Shown: piece by piece, positions 11,809 to 23,092 of the stretch
How positions within the stretch are numbered: the first letter of the stretch is position 1
How the letters are laid out: each line of letters starts with the position of its first letter
NCBI GenBank assembly: GCA_021464245.1
Contig: JADCRB010000037.1
Location: 1,132,056-1,196,055 of the forward strand
Direction of reading: 5' to 3'
DNA length: 64,000 nt
Source: Carallia brachiata
Lineage: Eukaryota; Streptophyta; Magnoliopsida; Malpighiales; Rhizophoraceae
Position numbers and translations under genes: made by a program
Notes under the pieces: generated by a model
What the model saw: only the letters and a program-made list of their open reading frames with translations
What the model was told of the DNA's origin: nothing
Database searches by the model: none

Positions 11809-13550
11809 TTAAGCCACCCCTACTTCTGAAGCTTTACTCTTCTTCTTTTTCTGCTGGATCTCACCGTAAAAGTACGAAGTGAACCCCCAGAGATTTAAAA
11901 TGAGAGAAACTGCTTTCTCAACCCTGAATTTCTCATGGTAGAATAAGACAGCCAAAGTTTCTGTAACGGGCAGCAGAGTAGCTATTATAATACCAGAAAG
12001 CAACGCCGAGCCACAATGAACACACCAATTGCTCCCATGAAGAAGAACTGCCAAAGTAGTGCCGTGAACGTGATCACCACATAGTATTTTGTCTTACCAA
12101 GCTCAAACTCACTTGCCTCCTTTGGAATCGCCTGCATTATTAACCAATCACCAAGTATTAGAGAACAATTGTGAGTTCCATTAAGGTGGCTAGCAATCCC
12201 ACATGGGAAAATAGAGGAGAGTTTCAAGCACCATATAAATGCAGTCCAAACACCCACCAACCAAGTCTATAGGTTTTGGTAAGAAGTGAAGTCAGTTATC
12301 CATTACATTTTTGCTTATTTTCGTTCTTATCCTTCATATATTGCACTTCGTTATTCAATCTTATCCTTCAGATATTGCACTTCGTTATTGGGTCTAAGCC
12401 CACGAGTGCTCGCGTCCATAAATTTTCCAACACCAAGTATGGTGCTTGTGTTATGGAGTTCAAATGTTCAATGTAGCTTCTGATGTTACACAACTAGGAA
12501 GTAAGTATTTGTTATGGAGTTAAGTACAACTATTGTCGATCGGAACCATAAGAATAACTACTAAGAATATACTTGTTCGAAGTAACGATTTCATCTCATC
12601 GTTGCTACTATAAATGAAATTTAGTTTTTGATCTCAGCAGATAGCAATTCAGTATGCATCGTTGCTGCTATAAATGAAATAGGAAGGGCAATTTAGTTTT
12701 TGATCTCAGCAGATAGCAATTCAGTATGCATGAGAGTTTGTGTGTGTTTGCATTTCATAGCATGCATAGATATCCATTAGAGAGGCAGAAAAGAAAAAAG
12801 AGAGACCTCAAATTCCTTGTGGAACGCCATCCCAATTGAGCAGAATGCAGTGGCAAAGAAAGACATAACCATCTGCATCTCCATAACTAAAGTGTAGGTA
12901 ACGGTCTGCTTTGCTTTCTTGTATGTCAGCTCCACTGCTGGCAGCACAAACCCATACAACACTGCAGTTCCAAGTGTGAAAAGGAATCCCAAGAAGTACT
13001 GCTTATTCGTTTCATGAGCAGGGCGATCGGAGCTAGCATGAAGCACCAAAACAACAGCTCCAATTGTCAACAGGACAACGGCATTGATGGTAAATGCTGT
13101 GAACCTCTGCCTTACCAAAATAAAAGCAAATCCAGCAGTAAAGGCCAATTGGGAAGCAATTATAAGAGCAGAAGTGGAGACAGGAAGCAGAGAAACACCG
13201 TAGGCTGACATAAAATCATCCAAGCCTGTAAGGAGGCCAAGAACAGCAGAAGCTAGGAAGAGCCGAGGGCTTATGAAGAAGATTTTGGTCCCAGCACCCT
13301 CCTTTCTTCGGCGGTACAAATAAGAAGCAAACAGAGGTAACAAGACAAAGGGCCAGCCAGCTGTTAGCATAAAGCTTGAGAACCAGACTCCCTTGCCGCC
13401 TTTCAAGAAGTAGAGCCGCTGAATAAGCGGGCCTCCACAGTTTCCTACTCCCAGCATTACACCATTCAATATGAGCAGAAGTCTCTTCAGCCCTTTGCTC
13501 ATCTTGTTATCTTGATCTGATACTCGGTTATCAACAATGCCAGTTTCCAT
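11809..13550 (-). CDS. purine permease (PUP family), copy 1, one frame break
   Basis: Two coding exons, 13550-12807 and 12131-11809. Exon 1 ends AFHKEFE before a GT donor; exon 2 starts AIPKEASEFELG after GCAG. Family marks: LLLILNGVMLGVGNCGGPL near residue 25, RLYFLKGGKGVWFSS, TAGWPF, STSALIIASQLAFTAGFAF and the C-terminal WGFTSYFYGE. About ten hydrophobic segments fit a DMT-type plasma-membrane importer of purines, cytokinins or related bases; the substrate is not predictable. Exon 2 is 323 bases, not a multiple of three. The frame slips near 12005 between GAIGV and HCGSALLSG, repaired by one T in a TT run. Expected length is about 356 residues. A 5'-UTR acceptor sits just above the start (about 13586). 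Likely a gene with one damaged or misread base. Confidence 0.85.
12324..12391 (+). repeat. 34-bp tandem duplication in permease intron
   Basis: Two adjacent copies of TCTTATCCTTCATATATTGC plus a CACTTCGTTATT tail, differing at a few bases. They lie within the 675-base intron of the permease gene (12132-12806). Confidence 0.7.
12600..12731 (+). repeat. 60/72-bp tandem duplication in permease intron
   Basis: Two copies of a unit running from CGTTGCTNCTATAAATG to TAGCAATTCAGTATGCAT. The second copy (12660-12731) carries a 12-base insertion. The copies are otherwise almost identical, so the duplication is recent. Intronic. Confidence 0.85.
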
Positions 13551-14015
13551 TGCCTTGATCCCCCTATTTTACTTCCTCGCAAAAGCTGCAATTAATAGAG
13601 AGGCATCTTGAGACACTGTTATTAGTTCATTTCCCTTCAAGCGGGGTAGTGGGTTACGGAAAGATGAACATTTATAATTTGCTTGAACACATTTCTTCTC
13701 TGCCATAAGAGAAAAAAAACACTAGTCTACATGAAAAACAACAGAAACATCTCATAACTAATAACAGAACTTATTATTGCTGGGCTGGTTATTCAGAGTC
13801 AGCAATTGGCTGCCGGATTTTGTCCCGCAACTAGAAGAAGATCGCTTCGGGGGTCACGACAGCGTGGTTTAATACAGAGCAGTCTGCCTCCACAGCGTTT
13901 GATCAGTAGACTATTGAGAAGGGTCCTTGGTCTATCACCTAAATTGTACGGACACATATAAAGAGATATATCAATTTTAAAAAAAATTAAGAAATAGATA
14001 TAATATAGACACGTG

Positions 14016-14047
<32 letters not shown>

Positions 14048-14752
14048 GTTTATATACACATAAATCTAAATAAATATTATTATTTAAAATATTATATAAA
14101 TTATAATCTAAATTTTAAATTAAATTAAATTTTTGTTATTAAAATAAAACTTATAATATATTTTTTTAGGTATATTTAGAATTATATAATATATACTAAA
14201 TTAGTAACATAAAAAAGTATACAATTTGTTCTCTGAAAAAAAAAAATATACAACTTGAAAAAAAAATCAAATCTTTTCCCCTCCTTCAACCAGCAAATTT
14301 AAAAACAATAATAATAAAAAAGAACAAGAGAAGATGGCCTGTTAACTAACGGTTAGTTATATAAAAAATGATTGACAAGCCATCATATCGTCACTTTTTT
14401 TATTTTTTAAATTGTTTTTTTTTTCAAAACGTGTTTTTTAAATGTCTAAAACGTATTTGAACTATATCTAAATTTTTTTTTTCAAAATTCTTTCGACGGA
14501 TACATTTTTTACATGTCAAACATGTGTCTATAATATATCTGATGCATGTCAGTAACATATACAATACATGTCCGTATCAAACACGTGTCCGACATAAACA
14601 CTTCAAGCAAACTCATTGGTCGGTATATCCTAGTCTATCATTGAGTAAAAAAAAGGACTTTACTCCCCTTTATAATATGAAGAACGGAAGGAAGAGTCTA
14701 AATTTAGACTGCTCATAGTAATTCTACCTATATAACAGAGAGTCAATTGGAA
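13551..14752. other. intergenic, permease upstream and AT-rich filler
   Basis: The leader and promoter of permease copy 1 are expected just above 13551. A non-AT-rich block at 13793-13950 is of unknown origin. An (AT)n microsatellite lies at about 14015-14041. No gene supported. Confidence 0.5.
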
Positions 14753-14942
14753 TGATATACTCGAATCTTTTTAAAGATTTCATGGTATACTCGAATCTCT
14801 TTAAAGATTTCCCTAACCCATTAGTTGCTGTTAAAGGTCTCTCAGAATAGTATACTCGAATTTTTTAAAGATTTCATGGTATACATAAATCTCTGTAAAG
14901 ATTTATCCAGCCTATTAATTACTGTTAAAAGGTCTCTCTTAC
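14753..14942 (+). repeat. 95-bp tandem duplication with inner 30-bp repeat
   Basis: The phrase TATACTCGAATCTNTTTAAA followed by GATTT occurs four times in two pairs. Each pair ends in a CCNATTAATTRCTGTTAAA-like segment and GGTCTCTC. This gives two units of about 95 bases (14753-14846 and 14848-14942), each with an internal repeat. Confidence 0.75.
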
Positions 14943-15554
14943 CAAATAGGAATCAATCTCTTTGATTATGATACAGTAGAATTATAAAAACAGCACCATA
15001 TATGAGATTTTTATACTTATGGGGTCTGAAAAAAGATAGAAAATGAAATTTCATATGTAGGAGGTACCAATAATTAGAAAGGAGACATCAATCACCTATA
15101 CAAAGATAAAACCAGAGAACCTGCTGAGAGAGAGACCGATCTAAACAAACAAAAGCAAGAGCCAGTGCTAACAAACAGACCAAGATAGAGTGGAATAAAG
15201 ATACAGGTTCACAGGCACATAATTAGGTTGACTAGCTCTATGTCCTATGTCCTATGCGATGGACTAAACAAGTTAGAAACATGACACATGGAGTCAAGTG
15301 CTAAAGTGATTTTTAAAATGTGAGGCTTGAACTGATTATCCATGTCTATCAGTACTTTTAGAGACATGAAAAGTAGAATTGGAACCTTTAATTTGTCAGA
15401 TAAATGAACGGAAGTAAGTGAGAAAACTCCAAGATATTATAATTCAAAATACTTTATCGACGTGATATTTATATTCTTAACACATTCATTCGACACATGT
15501 GCTCGGCACTACCAACACCTGCAACGGGGCCGAATAATGGTTCCAAGGAAATTG
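14943..15554. other. intergenic, nothing recognised
   Basis: Moderately AT-rich sequence with no long open frame, no recognised repeat and no RNA gene. Confidence 0.4.
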
Positions 15555-16252
15555 GGGGTGTTTAGATTAACTTTTAAACGAGTATATTTGTATTTTATTT
15601 TAAAAAATTAAAAAATTATTTATTTTTTTATTTGATTTCTTAACAGCAGTTGATTGAAAAACAGCTCTAAATTATTTTTTGTTGTTTTTTGGATTACTTT
15701 TCAATTTTTAATATTAATAATAATTTATATAGACTAAATTACCTTTAAAGAATATTTATATAATTTTACTATTATTTTTTTACTTGACACATAAATTATA
15801 TATGTTAATTTATTTTATGAATATTTATATAATTTCAATGATTTTTTTTAAGTATTCTTAAATAATATTTTTTTACTTCAATTTTCTTTAATATTGACAT
15901 TTATAAAAAAAATCTCAAATATAATAATTTTTATCATTTAATAAAAATTAATATTTTTTTAAAAAAATTAAAAATTCATTAAAATAATTCTCAATATTAT
16001 TTATAAAATATTATTCTAAAATATAAAATATAAAAATATAAAAATAAAATTTTTAATATAATATATCTACACAAATTATATGACTAAATTAGACATTTCA
16101 TTATTCAACACTAACAGTAAGTATAAAATTAACCAAACACTTTATTAATTTTATCAGCAATCAACAATAGTAAACAAGAATCATTAATCAACAGCAGCAA
16201 TCAGTAACAGCAATTAGTAACAACAATATTCAACAGTTAACCCAAATAGACC
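15555..16252. mobile_element. Tourist-like MITE, about 700 bp
   Basis: The ends are imperfect inverted repeats: GGGGTGTTTAGATTAAC on the left and GTTAACCCAAATAGACC on the right. The interior is almost pure A/T with no coding capacity. The left flank is TTG and the right flank is TTA, close to the TTA duplication of PIF/Harbinger elements. Near the right end is a short CAACAGCAGCAATCAG-type repeat, with a related CAGCAGTTGATT near the left. Confidence 0.6.
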
Positions 16253-18211
16253 TTAAATCTTCTCCTTTATTATGGTAATATTTTAGACTTAAGGGTGCGA
16301 TTGCATAGTCAGAAATTAAATGAAAAGTAAATAAATAAATAAATAAATAATAGTATAGTAATGATGATATTATGATTGATAAAAATAATAATTAGAAAGT
16401 TGTGAAAAAGAAAATAAATAGTAATTTGTAAAAAAAATAAAAGATAATTATTTGAATTGACAAAAAATAAATAAAAAATAAATAAAAAATTTTAAAATTT
16501 TCATTTCTTTTTTCTTTCTTTTAAAAAATAGCCAATTCGACCAAAAAAAAAAAAAAAAAAGAGAAAGCCAAACATGGCGTAATAGAATATAATAGAATAG
16601 AAAAGAAAACTCCTGCCTCAGGGCGGAGATTCTTATGAGGTTGAAAATCACAAACCCTGTAATAAACAATCGGAATTCCAAACCCAAACTGGGAACAATG
16701 ACAAGCAAAAGATGCGCAAATCCTGCTTCAGAAATACATAAATAAGTGAGGATAAACAGCCAGAGGACAGTGGAATCACCTCCTTAAGGACGTAAGGAAA
16801 ATAAGCGGATCAAGATTTGCTCACCGACAGACAAACACGCACAAGGTGCACATCGAAATCACCTGAAGAAACCAAAATAAACAAAGAAAAAAGATTGGAA
16901 AAAGAAAAAACATGGCAAGTATAATTACGATGGTTAAAGAATAAGAAGCAGAAGAAGAAGAAGAAGAAGAGGATAATCACATTTGCTGGATAATTCTACG
17001 TAAAATTGAATTGCCACTAGAACGAGAAAGAGAAACGCAAGTGATATGGAACAGGAAGCCACTTAGAGCGGAAAAAGTGGAGAGTAACTGGAGCGGTTGT
17101 TCGTATATATCGAGAAAAAAGTAAGGTAAACACTAGAGCAGTTGTTTGTATTAAATTTAATATATATATTAGTGAATTAATTGTATGTGCATAAATATCA
17201 ATATTAATACTGTGAGGCTAATGATTGTAAAAAAAACTAGTAATTTGTTATGTGATAGCGTTCCTTTGATTTTTAAAATATTAAAAATCAAAAAATATAA
17301 AATTTTATCTAGCTGATGAATTGTTATAAAAAATTAGTATTGAAAAAGGAAATAAAAGTATATAACATAACATAATTTGAAATTTTTTATTTTTATTATT
17401 TCTATTTATTCTATCTAATTCAATAATATTTTACATTAATATACAAATTTAATGACATTAAAATTAAAATTTTATGAATATTAATTAAATCTAATTTTAT
17501 TAGAACATTTTCATATTAAATAGTATAATAATCATTATTAGAAACTTAATATACTTAATTAGACTATAACATGTATTAAAATTGACCCACTTTTTTTTTT
17601 GGAACAACAAAATATATTCATTACAGATATATTAGTCATCGGATTTATGAGTTGGAGTCGGAATAATCCTTATTTGTTTTGTTTTATTTAACCCAATCGA
17701 TAAGAAGAGAACATTATACGAGCATTATTAGATCCAAACATACTTCTCTAAACAGATCACGAGATTAACAAGTCGCAAACTAACAGCGCACTCACAAAAA
17801 TTCAAAGGGTTGCGATGGCATTTCAATACTGAGTTTAATGCGAGAAAAATATATCAAATTATCATTAAATTATTATTTTAGATGAAAATTGACTAATTAA
17901 TTTTTTTTTTTATGCTACCATTCCTCAAACCCATGATCTTGATAAGGTCATCGGCGTATTGCCATCAAGGCATATCACATACATGCATACGGTTACATTT
18001 TAACGAGGACTAAGGAACTTTTATTTTGATTTTTTTTTTCAAATGATTATAATTTATTTATAATTTTATATTATAAATTAAATTTATTTAAATAAAAAAA
18101 ATTAAAAATAATATTTAAATAATATTAAATTATAAATTAATTTTATTTATTAAAAAAATAATAAAATTAATAAATACTAACGAATAACATAAAAAAAAAA
18201 AGTGTAGATGC
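16253..18211. other. intergenic, AT-rich
   Basis: No gene supported. Contains a (GAA)7 microsatellite at 16951-16971 and a diverged repeat at 17630-17830. The 16.7-17.1 kb part is less AT-rich and could be leader or promoter sequence, but no exon is demonstrable. Confidence 0.5.
17630..17830 (+). repeat. dispersed repeat, copy 2
   Basis: Plus-strand relative of the minus strand at 1290-1552. It shares GGAGTCGGAATAATCCTTAT and the following AACCCAATCGATAAGAAG region. Confidence 0.4.
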
Positions 18212-18960
18212 AAACAATTACATTCTTTCTCTTGCCTCTCTCTTTCTCTAAAACCCTCTCATCTGTAGGCGGTGGTCGTTTTCCGGCCAGCACCTCCGGC
18301 CTCCCTCTCATCCTCCCCCTCCTCTTCTCCTTCTCCTCTTCACTTTCCCTTCTTTCCTCTCTCTCCTCCCCTTCCCCTTTCTCTATCACCCTCCTCTACC
18401 ACACCTCCCAACTCCCCTTTTCTTTAGATTTAGCTATGTAGAGACCTCCCACGGCCTTCCCAACGGCAAAACAGCTTTCCTCTCCTACCCGCCAGTCTTT
18501 TTTTCGATTCAGCGGTTCTCTCTGTCATCAGATTCGCCATCAGCTCCGCCGCTACTCCCGTCGCAGGAAAAGCTGCCCCAGAAGTTTCTGCAGCCGACGC
18601 TGACACCACTAAAGTTGTTTCTGCTGCCACGATTTCCTTCTCCGCGGCCGTCGTTGCTTCTTTCTCCACTACAAGCGTCGTCGCCGTTTCTTTTGCCACC
18701 GCGACTACCTATTCTTTTTTCGCCTCCACCGTCTCTGTTACTACTTTCGCCGGCCTGGCAACCCTGCTACCACAGTGTCCCTTTATTACTTTTGTTTCTC
18801 ATGTATTAAGTTGGGAACGGTTTTTGTTGGAGTCATTTTACACGGGCATTAAGTTGTTGCTGCTACGTAGTTTATATATCAAAATTTTGGGAAATCGGTA
18901 CTAAATTTAATCGATCGATTCTTGTCACAAGGCTGCCAAATGCAATGTATTCTGTCGCCA
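18212..18960 (+). mobile_element. diverged LINE-like retroposon copy
   Basis: Same layout as the element at 10191-11440: a CT-rich first part, a CACGGCCTTCCCA junction (CGACGGCCTTCCCA in the other copy), a GC-rich middle that is Ala/Thr/Glu-rich on the opposite strand, then ATTACTTTTGTTTCTC (ATTACTTTTGTCTCGT in the other copy) and a GTTTTTGTTGGAGTC-like tail. It has no clear poly(A) tail or target duplication, so it is older or truncated. No reverse transcriptase is seen. Confidence 0.55.
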
Positions 18961-19120
18961 CAGTTTTATCCAGCTGAATTAAATTTAATTAATATTTTAG
19001 AATTAGTTCGATTTAATTGTACTCCGAAATTAGTTAGATTTAATTTTAATCCGAAATATGTATTCATTAGAAAAATGATGTGTAAATAGACTTTGTGTCT
19101 AATTTATAATTGATAATTTA

Positions 19121-20444
19121 GATCCCATTTGTAATGAATTTTGTTTTTATTTTCTATTTATTTTAAAAAAATAGAAAATATGTTTGTTATTAATTTTATT
19201 TTTTATTTTTTTTAAGTTAAAAGTATTTTTCAAAGAAAAAAAAAAGAAAACAGTATAAATTGACTTTTCGATTTTGTTTTTCACTTTTTTTCCTATACTT
19301 TCTCTCACAATCTGTTCTCTTTCTTTTCATCATCTTTATCATATCTCTCTTTACTCATCATCTCTGTATCCCTTTATATTTTTTTTTTCACTATTCTTTT
19401 TCTCTCTCTACAGTCTCTCTTCATTTTCTATCTCTACTCATTCTCTCTCTACTTCTCTCTCCTTTTTCTATCTCTAACATTCTCTCTCTACCCTCTCTCC
19501 CATTTTTCTATCTCTATCATTCTCTCTTTTTCTCTTTTCTTTTTCTACTCATTATTTCTCTACCCTCTTTCTCTTTTTCTCTTTCTACCATTCTCTCTAC
19601 TAATTGTCCATTTACCCATTATCTCTCTCTCCTTTTTCCCCCTCAACCATTCTCTCTACTCATTTTCTCTATACTTGCTCTCTCTCTCATTTTTCTCTCT
19701 CTACCATTCTCTCTTCTTTCTATTACTCTATCATTCTCTTTACTCGTTTTCTCTGGGTCCCCTCTTTCTCTCTCTCTTTTTTCTCTCTACCACTCTTTGT
19801 CTACCCAGATTATCTCTCATTTCTGTCTACCCACATTCTCTCATTTTTCTCACTCGACTATTATCTCTCTACCCTTTCTTTCTCTGTTTTCTCTCTCTAC
19901 CTTCTCTTTCTTATTTTTCTCTCTTTATTATTCTCTTTACTCGTTCTTTATCTACCCTCTCTCTCTTTTCTCTTTGTCATTTTCTCTACTCATTCTCTCT
20001 CTACCATTTCTCTTTCATTTTTCTGCTCTATCAGTCTCTTTACTCGTTCTTTTTCTACCTTTTCTTTTTTTCTCTTTGTCATTTTTCTCTACTCTTTTTC
20101 TCTCTACCGTCTCTCTCTCATTTTTCTATATCTACTATTATGTTTACTCATTCTTTCTCTATTCATTCTCTTTCTGTCATTCTCTCTACTCATTCTCTTT
20201 CTTCTCTCTTACTCTCTCTATCATTTTCTCTACTCATTCTCTCTCTACCCTCTTTCTCTCTCTCTCTCTCATTTTTCTCTCCATATTTTATACTTTTTTT
20301 ACAATTCTCTCACTATCTTTTTTTTATCTATTTTTTTATTTTATAAAAAAAATAAAAATTGATAATAACAAATATAAAAATTTAAATAATAAAAAAAAAA
20401 TAAAAAATAAAAATAAAAAACTGATAACGTATCTAAACAGACCC
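19121..20444 (+). mobile_element. Tourist-like element with pyrimidine minisatellite, copy A
   Basis: Flanked by TTA on both sides (19118-19120 and 20445-20447). The left end GATCCCATTTGTAATG and the inverted right end GGGTCTGTTTAGATACG match the two ends of the element at 44075-44967 in opposite orientation. The core (about 19290-20290) is a degenerate array of units like CTCTCTACCATTCTCTCTAC interleaved with TCATTTTTCTC. The lack of stops in pyrimidine DNA yields a 400-codon frame of Ser/Leu/Phe, which I do not accept as a protein. A PIF/Harbinger-derived MITE with an expanded internal satellite is the best reading. Confidence 0.75.
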
Positions 20445-20447
20445 TTA

Positions 20448-21513
20448 ATTATTAAATTGTAAGCCTTTGATTCACCTATTTTCATGCAGATTTGTCGATA
20501 GTTTTACTTTGGTTCTACGTACAAAGTCAATTACATTAATGCAACAGTTGCTTTCACTAAAAAAAAAAAAAAAAAAAAGAAAAAACACATAAAAAATGCC
20601 ACTGAAATTGCATTAAATTCTGTCTTAGGGTGGCAGTGGTAGACTACTAGAACTAGATATGACCTTTTCGGTTCTACAATCTAGATGGATGGGCACGTTT
20701 TTTTTTTTTTTTTTCATATATATTTCAGTTTGACTTGTTCGGATGTTGTTAGAGAAGGCACCTGAAAGTAGTTACTCCCCGAAGAAGCGATCAAGCAATT
20801 CGTTGCCATGACAAAACAATGGATTCTTAAGAGCCAAAATCCAACTGAGACAAAGAACCAAAATCCAAATGAGACATTGGCTCTGTTCTTTTTGATGGAG
20901 TTGGGTCAGTGAATTTCGAAAAAAAAAAACAAGATAATTTTTTGGGATGTTTTATTGGATAATTAAAGATTTCACTAACTTTCAATACCACGCCACGAGT
21001 TAGACTGAAAGCTTGGAGAGCATAACCATCTACACGTTTTAAATTTGTGTTTTTATTTATAAAGAAAATTTAAAAAAGTGGCTGTTTTGGATCGTTCTGA
21101 ATTCCAACCCACCCCTATTGCAAAATAACAAAAAGGGGGGGAAAAAGTGGCTTACTGAATGAATAATTGTGCTTACGGAAATACAAGATAAGGATGAAAA
21201 AGGAAAGATTACTCACTACGGAAATATAAGATAAATATCAAAAAGGAAAGACTTCTGCAAGCTATGATGACATACTTTGATGTAAAGCTCGTGAACTTGA
21301 AGCATCGAAATTCACTTGTAGCAATCATTCTAAAGCAATTGCTTTGACATAAAGCTACTTGTTGTGGTGGGGGTAAGCTCATGTTAGTGGATATCTAATC
21401 ACTAGTTGGCCATTTATGTTAGTCAGTGGAAATATTGGTGGATGCAAGTGGAAAAAATATTAGTGAGTGGAGTGTTTTGCAATGTTAAAATGTCATGCAT
21501 ACGCATAGACACA

Positions 21514-21557
<44 letters not shown>

Positions 21558-21942
21558 TATATAGGGTTGGAGCGTGGCATTCTGGGCAGAGTTGAAAGTG
21601 TAGTCCAAGTTGTCCAATTTTCCCGCTCCTTTCTTTTTAGTCCTTTCATGCTTTTGTCCATGCAAGTTGTAACCATGTAAATTTGATTCCTTCCCATTTC
21701 CCAAAACAAAAGCTCAACTCTTTGAGTTGATGAAGGCAGCGTAGCCGCAGGTCCGCTGATTCAAGAGAGAACTCCGAAGGGTTATGCTATGGTTTTGGCT
21801 GGATTTCTTTCAGCTATCCACAAATAAAATAAACAATCTAACTGGCACCATAAATTTACACCAATAACTAGTACAATAGGGTCCTTTAATCAATTCTTAG
21901 AAAGACCATATACTATCAGGTCACAAAAAGCACAACACATGA
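20448..21942. other. intergenic with (AT)n microsatellite
   Basis: No gene supported. Two poly(A)/poly(T) runs (about 20560-20578 and 20699-20714) and an (AT)n array at 21517-21555. The part nearest 21943 is presumably the 3' UTR of the second permease. Confidence 0.55.
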
Positions 21943-23092
21943 TTAAGGCACTTCCAATGGCGGAGCTTTTCTCTTTTCCTTCTGGTGCTGGAACTCACCG
22001 TAGAAGTAAGATGTAAAGCCCCAAAGGGATAAAATAAGAGCAATTGCTTTCTCGACATGAAATTTCTCATGGTAAACCAACAAAGCGAAGATCTCCTGCA
22101 GTGGCAATAAAGCTGTGATTATAATTTCAGAGAGCAGTGATGAGCCACTGTAAGTGACACCAACAGCTCCCACGAAGAAAAATTGCCAAAAAAGTGCACC
22201 AAACACGAGCACCATATAATAATTTGCTTCCCCAAGTTCATATTCACTTGCCTCCCTCGGAATTGACTGCATGAAATAAGAACCAATGGTGAGATTTTCT
22301 TCAATAGGTTCGAAAATCATATATAACCAGACAGAAAAGGGGAGAGAGACCTCAAAATCATTGTGAAAAGCCATCCCAATGCAGCAGACAGCAGTAGCAA
22401 AGAAATACATGATTAACTGGCTCTCCAAAACGAAGGCATAGCTGATGTTCTGTTTCGCTTTATTGTAAGTTAGCTCAATTGCTGGTAATACAAATCCAAA
22501 AAGCATTGCAGCCCCTAGAGTCATGAAAAATCCTGAGAAATACTTTGCATTGGATTCATTAGTAGGGCGATCAGAAGCAGCATGAAGTGCAAGGACCACT
22601 GATCCAAGTGATAACAAGAAGATAGCATTGATGGTATAAGAGGTGAATTTTTGTTTCACTAAAATAAAGGCAAAGCCAGCAGTAAAACCCAATTGGGTAG
22701 AAATTATAAGAGCAGATGTGGAGAGAGGAAGAAAAGCAACACCAAATGAATAAAGAAAATCAACCACGCCAGTGAGAAGGCCAAGAACTGCAAAAGCTAC
22801 AAAGAGGCGGGCTTATATGGAAGATTTTAGCCAGAGAGCCCTCTGCTGACCGGCGATAAAGGTAAGAGATAGTGAGGAGAAGCAAGATGAATGGCCATCC
22901 AGCAGTTTCCAATGCACTTGATAGCCAGAGGCTCTTTCCACCTTTAATGAAATAAAGCCGCGCCATGGGTGATGCTCCAAGTGTGCCCATAGTTAATATT
23001 ATGCAATTCAATGCAAGCAGGAACTTCTTCCTGGATTTGCTGCTTTCATCCTCTATGTCTAAGAGTTGGTTGTTATTCGTGTTGGATTCCAT
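21943..23092 (-). CDS. purine permease (PUP family), copy 2, one frame break
   Basis: Two coding exons, 23092-22351 and 22266-21943, with an 84-base intron. It matches copy 1 throughout: ILTMGTLGASPMARLYFIKG, ETAGWPF, STSALIISTQLGFTAGFAF, KIFHISP and WGFTSYFYGEFQ. Exon 1 ends FHNDFE before the GT donor; exon 2 opens SIPREASEYELGE. About ten hydrophobic segments suggest a membrane importer of purine-type bases. Exon 1 is 742 bases, so the frame is lost once, near 22812 between ISP and LFVAFAVLG. Loss of two bases from a GCGC stretch would explain it. The expected product is about 355 residues. A 5'-UTR acceptor lies at about 23128. Copies 1 and 2 share orientation and intron position, so they are old tandem duplicates. 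Confidence 0.85.

Noticed and set aside
16291..16600. Possible further MITE starting TTAAGGGTGCGATTGC
   Set aside because: The left end looks Tourist-like, but no matching inverted right end was found.
19260..20462. 400-codon plus-strand open frame
   Set aside because: Composed almost only of Ser, Leu, Phe, Tyr and Ile because it runs through a pyrimidine satellite that cannot form stop codons. Overlapping long frames exist in the other two frames too.
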